The notes under the pieces: generated by a model
What the model saw: the letters and a program-made list of their open reading frames with translations, nothing else
Database searches by the model: none
Told to the model about the DNA's origin: nothing
Made by a program: the position numbers and the translations under genes
In this document: positions 6,436 through 11,344 of the stretch, piece after piece
Position numbering within the stretch: position 1 is the stretch's first letter
Layout: each line of letters starts with the position of its first letter
Assembly (NCBI GenBank): GCA_937916125.1
Contig: CALGGE010000047.1
Coordinates: 1-11,344, forward strand
Length of the DNA stretch: 11,344 bases
Direction of reading: 5' to 3'
From: an uncultured Elusimicrobia bacterium
Lineage (GTDB): Bacteria > Elusimicrobiota > Endomicrobiia > Endomicrobiales > Endomicrobiaceae

Positions 6436-6441
6436 GGGGTT
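6401..6441. terminator. Bidirectional 18-bp hairpin terminator
   Basis: The arms AACCCCAAAAGACACCTG (6401-6418) and CAGGTGTCTTTTGGGGTT (6424-6441) are perfectly complementary around the loop TTAAT. The palindrome sits between the + strand operon ending at 6341 and the - strand gene ending at 6644, so it can stop transcription from both sides. The T-run is inside the stem and followed by GGGG, so efficiency as an intrinsic terminator may be lower than at 195-227 and 2046-2076. Confidence 0.75.
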
Positions 6442-6643
6442 GATATTATAATAAATGATAATGCTTCTGAAGATTGTACTGACAGGTTTTGTGTAAACTG
6501 CAAAATTATTTTATCCTTTAGTATAAATTTAGTCACAAAAGTGAGTAATTTTTACCTGTTATAATTTAAATCTCCGTTTTTTGTAATAATATTTCCTGCA
6601 TAAAAAACAATTATAGCCTTACCAACGAAAAGATAAAATATAA
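6442..6643. other. Gene-free gap between convergent genes
   Basis: No open frame of plausible length and no further strong hairpin is visible in these 200 bases. An isolated TATAAT-like hexamer occurs near 6559-6564 without a convincing -35 box. It may be the remains of older insertions at the edge of the defence island. Confidence 0.4.
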
Positions 6644-6991
6644 TTAATTTCTAAAAATTTTTTCCAATTTGGCACATTTTTCTTTGTAGAACATAACTTG
6701 TTCTTCCAAAAATTTTATTCTCTCTTTAAGAAATTTATTTTCTTCAATTAATTTTTGTTCGGTATCGCTTACGGTTGAACTGAAAATTTTTTGTAATTCT
6801 TCTTCTTTTTTTTTAAATATTTTTGACATTTTTGATATGTTTTCCGAGGATGGAAGAGTTTTTCTGTTAATCCAAGAACTTATAGCCTGAACAGAAACTT
6901 TTAATTCCGAAGCAAGCTTAGTTTGACTTCCGGCTTTAAACCCGGAATTGAAATCCCTTATCAACTTTTCAAATTCTACATTTTTGTTCAT
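6644..6991 (-). CDS. XRE-family regulator with C-terminal coiled coil
   Basis: A 115-residue protein. Residues 22-58 form a helix-turn-helix of the XRE/HTH_3 type (SQTKLASELKVSVQAISSW, then INRKTLPSSENISKMSKIF). Residues 77-112 are a leucine-rich heptad pattern (ENKFLKERIKFLEEQV...KLEKIF) that should form a coiled coil for dimerisation. The start is supported by GAGGA on the - strand (6996-7000), four bases before the ATG. It is transcribed divergently from the pilin-like gene and convergently with the defence operon. Its upstream region overlaps the pilin promoter at 7044-7072, so it could control itself and the pilin gene; this is inference from position. No phage or TA partner is adjacent on its own strand. 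Confidence 0.82.
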   Translation of the reverse strand: MNKNVEFEKLIRDFNSGFKAGSQTKLASELKVSVQAISSWINRKTLPSSENISKMSKIFKKKEEELQKIFSSTVSDTEQKLIEENKFLKERIKFLEEQVMFYKEKCAKLEKIFRN

Positions 6992-7043
6992 GATATCCTC
7001 TTCTTAAAATCCGTTTACAAAATATCTTTCAGTAAAAAATCTC

Positions 7044-7072
7044 TTGACAAAAATCAAAATTTAATTTATAAT
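7044..7072 (+). promoter_or_regulatory. Consensus promoter upstream of the pilin-like gene
   Basis: TTGACA at 7044-7049, a 17-bp spacer and TATAAT at 7067-7072 match the sigma-70-like consensus exactly. Transcription would begin near 7079, leaving a leader of about 187 nt before the pilin ATG. It is the only strong promoter seen between the XRE gene and the pilin-like gene. Confidence 0.75.
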
Positions 7073-7142
7073 TGTGTTGTTAGTTTAATTTCAATTGAAA
7101 ATCTACTTAAAATAAGCTTAATATTGCTTATATTAACAATAC

Positions 7143-7221
7143 AATAGCCGAGCGAGCTAAAAACATAGCTACGGCTTGAAAAAAGATATTTTTTTATAGC
7201 ATTTCTATCTTCTCGGCTATT
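7143..7221 (+). ncRNA. Structured leader RNA with closing stem and two inner hairpins
   Basis: AATAGCCGAG (7143-7152) pairs perfectly with CTCGGCTATT (7212-7221), enclosing 59 nt. Inside are AGCTA/TAGCT (7155-7159 with 7166-7170) and AAGATA/TATCTT (7183-7188 with 7206-7211), which together make a three-way junction layout. Further ATAGC elements (7196-7200 and 7222-7226) could compete for the 3' arm GCTAT at 7216-7220, so alternative folds exist. It lies between the consensus promoter and the pilin ribosome site, where a cis-regulatory RNA would act. I do not recognise the consensus of a known riboswitch, including the cyclic-di-GMP classes often linked to pili. A MITE-like inverted repeat is the main alternative. 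Confidence 0.5.
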
Positions 7222-7265
7222 ATAGCAAAAAAAATATAAAAACACAAACAAAAAGGAGAAGAATT

Positions 7266-7742
7266 ATGAAAAGAAAATTAAAAGGTTTTACCTTGGTAGA
7301 GCTGGTAATAACGATTGCTATCGTTATCATTCTGTCGGTGGTATCTGTTCCTATCTATCAGGGATACACGAAAAAAGCAAAAATGGCAGAAGGTTATGCT
7401 TTGCTGGGACAAATTCTTTCCGCACAGAAAGCTTATTATAGCGAATATGGAAATTTCTTGTGGAGGGCAAATGCTACTAAAACAAACGGCAAATGCTGGG
7501 CGACAAAAGAGGATGTTCTTGGTATTGATGCAAGAGGGAATAAATATTTTACACTGTTTAATATCGGTTCTGACATGAGCAATGTAGGTGGACTGAAAGG
7601 TGGTTTCTTAGCTTTTGCAGTAAAGGCACAAGAATTAGGTGGCTCGGAAGATGCTGATAGTATGATTTGTTTGGCTTTACAATACAGTATAACAGATCCA
7701 AGCAAAACGTTTTTTTCGGACAATTTTGGAGGGTGGGACTAA
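7266..7742 (+). CDS. Type IV pilin/pseudopilin-like protein
   Basis: A 158-residue prepilin with a short basic leader MKRKLKG, the prepilin-peptidase site between G7 and F8, and the class III motif FTLVELVITIAIV with glutamate at mature position 5 (E12). The hydrophobic helix runs to about residue 30 and is followed by the usual amphipathic continuation. The globular part has two cysteines (C77 and C135) that could form a disulfide. Products of this kind are cleaved and N-methylated by PilD and assembled into type IV pili or type II secretion pseudopili at the inner membrane. No assembly genes lie nearby, so the machinery must be elsewhere. AAGGAG at 7253-7258 is seven bases before the ATG. 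It is flanked by its own promoter and terminator, so it is a single-gene unit. Major pilin, minor pilin and pseudopilin cannot be told apart here. Confidence 0.88.
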   Translation: MKRKLKGFTLVELVITIAIVIILSVVSVPIYQGYTKKAKMAEGYALLGQILSAQKAYYSEYGNFLWRANATKTNGKCWATKEDVLGIDARGNKYFTLFNIGSDMSNVGGLKGGFLAFAVKAQELGGSEDADSMICLALQYSITDPSKTFFSDNFGGWD

Positions 7743-7816
7743 TAATGATAGTAATGAATAAATAATAACATGTTCGTTATTTTAAGATTAATTTATAATA
7801 TTACTTTTACAATTAA

Positions 7817-7859
7817 AAACGGATAAAGAAAAAATTTCTTTGTCCGTTTCCGGTTTTTT
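7817..7859 (+). terminator. Terminator after the pilin-like gene
   Basis: AAACGGATAAAGAAA (7817-7831) and TTTCTTTGTCCGTTT (7835-7849) form a 15-bp stem with one G-U pair and an AAA loop. A T6 run follows four bases later at 7854-7859. It separates the pilin unit from the glycan operon. Confidence 0.75.
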
Positions 7860-7899
7860 ACGAATATATTTTTTTCTTTTAATTTTTAATAAAATAATG

Positions 7900-7905
7900 T
7901 ATAAT
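7900..7905 (+). promoter_or_regulatory. Possible -10 box of the glycan operon
   Basis: TATAAT at 7900-7905, preceded directly by TG, lies 40 bases before the ABC transporter ATG and after the pilin terminator. No good -35 box is seen; the best nearby is TTTAAT at 7878-7883. The ribosome site AGGGAA at 7935-7940 is five bases from the ATG. Confidence 0.35.
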
Positions 7906-7945
7906 TATTTCCTTGATTTTTATCTGTTTGTTATAGGGAATAAAA

Positions 7946-9694
7946 ATGTTAAAAATGGTGTCGGATATTTTTCATAAATTAAATGTAATTTATAACAGAC
8001 GACAGAAACTGAAATTTGCCGTTTTGTTTGTTCTTATTTTGGTTGCAGGTTTCTTGGAACTTATCGGTATTACCTTAATTTTCCCTTTTATCAATATAGT
8101 TATCAATCCGAATTTACTTACTTCCGGCGGGAAAATATCCGTTATATACAATTTTTTAAATATACAAAATCAAACAAGTTTTCTGATATTTTTAGCATTT
8201 GTTTTAATAGCCGTTTATGTTCTTAAAAATATTTATATGCTGTTTGTGTATTACTGTCAGTACAGAATTTTATTCAATGCACAGAAAGATATCTCTTATC
8301 AATTAATGAAATTTTATTTAACACAACCGTATTCTTACCATTTAAGCATAAACAGTTCGGTAATGATAAGAACCGTAACCAATGATACCGTAAACTGTTC
8401 GAATTTTGTTACACATTTAACTTTTTTGTTGACGGAAACCATAGTGTTTTTATTCGTTATAGTATTCCTGTTTTTTATGAATAAAATTATAACCGTTATT
8501 TTGTTTATGTTGTTTACGGGTGTGTTTTTCGGAATATTTAAAAATTTAAAACCTAAATTAAAAGTTTACTCCGAGAAAAATCATAAACATCAGTCCGGAA
8601 TGATAAAATGGGTACAACAGGCAATAGGTGCAATAAAAGATATAAAAATTCTTCAGAAAGAAAATTTCTTTATTGATAATTATTATAATAGTGCCACGCA
8701 GTTGGTTTCCGCACAGAAAAATTTTCATTTAATAACACAAATGCCGAGGCTTATTATTGAAACCATAATTGTTGTCGGCATACTTTCCGTTATTATTTTC
8801 TTGTTATACGGAGATATGAAAGCTACAGAAATTGTTGCACAGATGGCAGTGTTTGCCATGGCAGCAATAAGATTGATGCCGTCTTTAAACAGAATGCAGA
8901 GTTCTTTAAATACAATGATGTTTTTTATGCCGGCGATCAATTCCGTGTATAACGACTTAAAAAATACAAGAGGTAGAGATTATAAAGAATACGACGAGGG
9001 TAAAACAATAAAAATAGAAAATGAAATTTCCGTGAATAATATTTCCTTTAAATATCCCAATACCAAAAAATATATATTTAAGGACGTTTCTTTTAAAATA
9101 CAAAACGGTACTTCAATCGGGTTTGTCGGACCGACCGGTGCGGGTAAAACTACAATAGTTGATGTTATTCTCGGGTTGTTAAATCCGACGGATGGAAATA
9201 TAACCGTAGAGGATGTTGATATTCATAAAAATAAAAAAAGTTGGTTTTCCAAAATAGGTTATGTTCCGCAAATGATATACCTTACCAATGATACGATAAA
9301 AAACAATATTTTGTTTTATGATGATAAAAATAAGGATGAAGAACAGCTTGAAAAAGTAATAGAACAGGCTCAATTAAAAGATTTTATAAACGAACTTCCC
9401 GACGGGCTTAATACGATGGTAGGGGAACGAGGTATGTGTTTGTCCGGCGGGCAGAGACAGAGAATAGGAATAGCAAGAGCATTATACAATAAACCGGAAT
9501 TGCTTGTTTTAGACGAGGCGACATCGGCACTTGATAATAAAACCGAAAAATATGTTATGGAAGCCATAGAAAATTTATACGGTAAAATAACAATGATAAT
9601 TATTGCACACAGGTTAACTACCATAGAAAAATGTGATGTCGTTTATGAATTGAAAAACGGTATATTGAACAGAGTTCGGAATTTAAATAATTAA
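7946..9694 (+). CDS. ABC exporter of the PglK/MsbA type, probable glycan-lipid flippase
   Basis: A 582-residue half-transporter with the membrane domain fused to the ATPase. About six membrane segments fall within residues 20-315, including the first (about 23-48) with the LELIGITLIFPFI motif common in PglK-like flippases. The ATPase has Walker A GPTGAGKTT (395-403), a Q-loop in YVPQMIYL, signature LSGGQ (499-503), Walker B LLVLDEATSALD (D523, E524) and the H-loop histidine H555. It should work as a homodimer in the inner membrane, moving a lipid-linked oligosaccharide or lipid outward. Its place in front of glf and kpsF favours a surface-polysaccharide or LPS role over drug export. AGGGAA at 7935-7940 supports the start; M4 at 7955 is a minor alternative. 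The substrate cannot be read directly. Confidence 0.88.
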   Translation: MLKMVSDIFHKLNVIYNRRQKLKFAVLFVLILVAGFLELIGITLIFPFINIVINPNLLTSGGKISVIYNFLNIQNQTSFLIFLAFVLIAVYVLKNIYMLFVYYCQYRILFNAQKDISYQLMKFYLTQPYSYHLSINSSVMIRTVTNDTVNCSNFVTHLTFLLTETIVFLFVIVFLFFMNKIITVILFMLFTGVFFGIFKNLKPKLKVYSEKNHKHQSGMIKWVQQAIGAIKDIKILQKENFFIDNYYNSATQLVSAQKNFHLITQMPRLIIETIIVVGILSVIIFLLYGDMKATEIVAQMAVFAMAAIRLMPSLNRMQSSLNTMMFFMPAINSVYNDLKNTRGRDYKEYDEGKTIKIENEISVNNISFKYPNTKKYIFKDVSFKIQNGTSIGFVGPTGAGKTTIVDVILGLLNPTDGNITVEDVDIHKNKKSWFSKIGYVPQMIYLTNDTIKNNILFYDDKNKDEEQLEKVIEQAQLKDFINELPDGLNTMVGERGMCLSGGQRQRIGIARALYNKPELLVLDEATSALDNKTEKYVMEAIENLYGKITMIIIAHRLTTIEKCDVVYELKNGILNRVRNLNN

Positions 9695-9727
9695 ATTTAA
9701 ATTGTATGAAGTAAAAGAGAGAAATAT

Positions 9728-10844
9728 ATGTATGATTATCTTATAGTGGGGGCAGGTCTTTTTGGTGCCGTAGCTGCATATGAAGCATCAAAAATAGGCA
9801 AAAAAGTACTTGTAATAGATAAAAGGGCTCATATTGCCGGTAATATTTATACCGAAAAAGTTGAAGGTATTGATGTACACAAATACGGTGCACATATTTT
9901 TCATACGAATAATAAAAAAGTTTGGAATTATGTAAATAAATTTGCGGAATTTAACAGATTTACAAACTCTCCTATGGCAAATTACAAAGGGGAACTCTAT
10001 TGTCTTCCTTTCAATATGTTGACTTTCAATAAAATGTGGGGGGTGTAACACTCCTCGGGAAGCACAAGCCGTTATCGAAGAACAAAAAAAACAAATAAAA
10101 TCCGAACCGAAGAATCTTCAGGAGCAGGCAATAAGTTTAGTCGGTAAAGATATCTTTGAAAAATTAATTAAAGGTTATACCGAGAAACAGTGGGGAAAAC
10201 CTTGCAATAAATTGCCTGCATTTATTATAAAAAGGCTTCCGTTAAGATTTACTTACGATAACAATTATTTTAATGCGTTGTATCAGGGTATCCCCGTCGG
10301 CGGATATACGAAAATGATAGAAAAAATGCTTGAAGGCACGGAAATAAAACTTAATGAAGATTATCTTGCAAAAAAAGATTATTATAATTCTGTTGCCGAT
10401 AAGATAATTTATACCGGTGCCATAGATGAATATTTCGGTTATTGTCTCGGTAACTTGGAATACAGAAGTTTAGAATTTGAAGAAGAACTTTTGGATATAT
10501 CAAATTTTCAGGGAAATGCCGTAATAAATTATACGGACAGTGAACCCGAATACACAAGAATTATCGAACATAAATGGTTTACATTCGGTAAAGATGAGGC
10601 AGGTAATGATATTCAAAAGACCGTTATAACCAAAGAATATCCCTCGGATTGGAAGCCGGGAGCGGAAAAATATTATCCTGTTAACGACGAGAAAAATAAT
10701 TCTTTGTATAAAAAATATAAAGAACTTGCGGAAAAAGAAACCAAAGTTTTATTTGGTGGCAGGCTTGGCGAATATAAGTATTACGATATGGATAAGACAA
10801 TAGAAAGTGCTTTAAATTTCTGCAAAATTTTATATAATAAGTAA
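9728..10844 (+). pseudogene. glf: UDP-galactopyranose mutase with a single-base frameshift
   Basis: The gene encodes UDP-galactopyranose mutase, the flavoenzyme converting UDP-galactopyranose to UDP-galactofuranose for surface glycans. The first frame (9728-10048, 106 residues) has the FAD motif VGAGLFGAVAA, the DKRAHIAGN segment and the GAHIFHT motif. It stops right after KMWGV. In the +1-shifted frame the family sequence continues at once (NTPREAQAV, then KGYTEKQWGKP, IPVGGYT, GRLGEYKYYDMD) to the stop at 10842-10844. Removing one G from the G6 run at 10038-10043 joins them into a 371-residue protein of normal length for the family. All key regions survive, so this is a very recent mutation, a sequencing or assembly error, or homopolymer phase switching. 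The spacing to the ABC gene is 33 bp, with AGAGAG at 9716-9721 as ribosome site, so it is co-transcribed. Confidence 0.9.
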
Positions 10845-10869
10845 ATAAGATTTTTGAGGGAATATAAAA

Positions 10870-11344
10870 ATGATAAACACGGAAGAACAATTTGTAAAAG
10901 ATAAACAATGTGCGGCAAGAACCATAGATATGGAAATGGAAACGTTAAAGATACTGAAAGAAAATTTAAACGATTCTTTGACGAAAGCTCTTGATTTAAT
11001 GCAGAACGTAAAAGGCAGAGTAATTATAACAGGTATGGGAAAGTCAGGACATATCGGTAAGAAAATTGCGGCATCGTTGGCATCCACCGGTACGCCGTCT
11101 TTTTTTGTGCATCCCGCTGAAGCCAGCCACGGTGATTTGGGTATGATTACCGAGGAAGATGTTGTAATAGCCATATCAAACAGCGGAGAATCTAAAGAGC
11201 TTGTCGATATTTTAAATTATTGTAAAAGGTTTGGAATTCCTTTGATTTCAATTACTAAAAATCCCGACAGTTCTCTCGGAAAAGCCGGAGATATAGTGTT
11301 GTTGATACCGAATAACGGAGAAGCCTGTCCTTTAGGGTTAGCAC
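10870..11344 (+). CDS. kpsF: Arabinose-5-phosphate isomerase KpsF/KdsD, 5' partial
   Basis: An open frame of 158 codons that runs off the right edge. The sugar isomerase (SIS) domain is clear: VIITGMGKSGHIGKKIA (51-67), ASTGTPSFFVHPAEASHGDL (71-90), AISNSGES (101-108) and EACPLGLA at the window end. K57, H87, E107 and E151 sit at positions conserved as functional in the KdsD/KpsF/GutQ family. The enzyme interconverts D-ribulose-5-phosphate and D-arabinose-5-phosphate, the first step to KDO for lipopolysaccharide or capsule. The full protein would have about 320 residues with two CBS domains after the SIS domain, or about 200 without them; this cannot be decided here. GAGGG at 10856-10860 precedes the ATG, 25 bp after glf. 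KdsD and GutQ are alternative names. It indicates a Gram-negative envelope. Confidence 0.92.
   Translation, partial: MINTEEQFVKDKQCAARTIDMEMETLKILKENLNDSLTKALDLMQNVKGRVIITGMGKSGHIGKKIAASLASTGTPSFFVHPAEASHGDLGMITEEDVVIAISNSGESKELVDILNYCKRFGIPLISITKNPDSSLGKAGDIVLLIPNNGEACPLGLA

Noticed and set aside
195..6441. CRISPR array from the repeated GACACCTG hairpins
   Set aside because: The copies are about 1.9 to 4.4 kb apart with genes between them, and each is a terminator. There are no short regular spacers and no cas genes.
1971..6441. Classical integron with attC sites
   Set aside because: No integrase is in the window, and I could not find paired GTTRRRY-type core sites bounding the tails. The cassette-like layout is reported without this name.
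6923..7147. Open + strand frame of 74 codons over the XRE start
   Set aside because: It overlaps the XRE gene's start and the pilin promoter, has no Shine-Dalgarno sequence and encodes a low-complexity hydrophobic tail.
7764..7781. Weak hairpin AATAAC/GTTATT after the pilin stop
   Set aside because: Only six AT-rich pairs with a 6-base loop; the strong hairpin at 7817-7859 is a better terminator.
10212..10844. Separate gene starting with TTG at 10212
   Set aside because: It is the second part of glf after the frameshift; the family sequence continues in the same frame from about 10049, well before 10212.
10830..11174. Open - strand frame opposite kpsF
   Set aside because: The + strand encodes unmistakable KpsF/KdsD motifs over the same bases, so the - strand frame is a shadow.

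Overview
The window is strongly AT-rich DNA, with long A/T runs between genes and heavy use of AAA, ATA and TTT codons. Its -35/-10 promoters (TTGACA, 17 bp, TATAAT) are readable by eye. The right end encodes the start of a KpsF/KdsD arabinose-5-phosphate isomerase, a UDP-galactopyranose mutase and a PglK/MsbA-type ABC transporter. That points to a Gram-negative bacterium with KDO-containing or other complex surface glycans. A lone type IV pilin-like gene with no assembly genes beside it would suit a low-GC lineage such as Elusimicrobiota, but this assignment is inference only.

Left part (about 1-6450): a compact island of defence and toxin-antitoxin modules, all on the + strand. Module 1 (273-1930) is an AbiE-type pair, an AbiEi_3-like antitoxin overlapping an AbiEii-like nucleotidyltransferase toxin. 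Module 2 (2171-3813) is a second AbiE-type pair with a different antitoxin family (DUF6088-like) and a diverged AbiEii-like toxin. Module 3 (4099-6341) is a three-gene operon: an AAA_15/RloA-like ATPase, an RloB-like TOPRIM-type protein (together resembling AbiL or RloAB), and a small HigA/COG3636-like antitoxin with no RelE-like partner. Each module has its own sigma-70-like promoter.

The main unusual signal is that the modules share tails. A 104-bp sequence ending in a hairpin terminator is identical after modules 1 and 3. A 61-bp piece of the module 3 tail, including the last ten codons of the HigA-like gene, is repeated after module 2. A diverged copy of the terminator part precedes module 1. 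The region therefore looks like a cassette-like array in which modules have been exchanged or stacked at a common 3' boundary. No integrase or transposase is visible in the window.

Middle (6450-7900): a converging XRE-family regulator with a C-terminal coiled coil lies on the - strand. Divergent from it is a consensus promoter, then a leader of about 187 nt that can fold into a long-range stem enclosing two small hairpins, then a type IV pilin/pseudopilin-like gene and a terminator.

Right part (7946-11344): a surface-glycan operon with a full-length ABC exporter, a UDP-galactopyranose mutase gene (glf) interrupted by a single-base frameshift in a run of six G, and the 5' part of kpsF/kdsD running off the window. 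The glf product would supply a galactofuranose donor, the ABC protein would move a lipid-linked glycan, and the isomerase feeds KDO synthesis.
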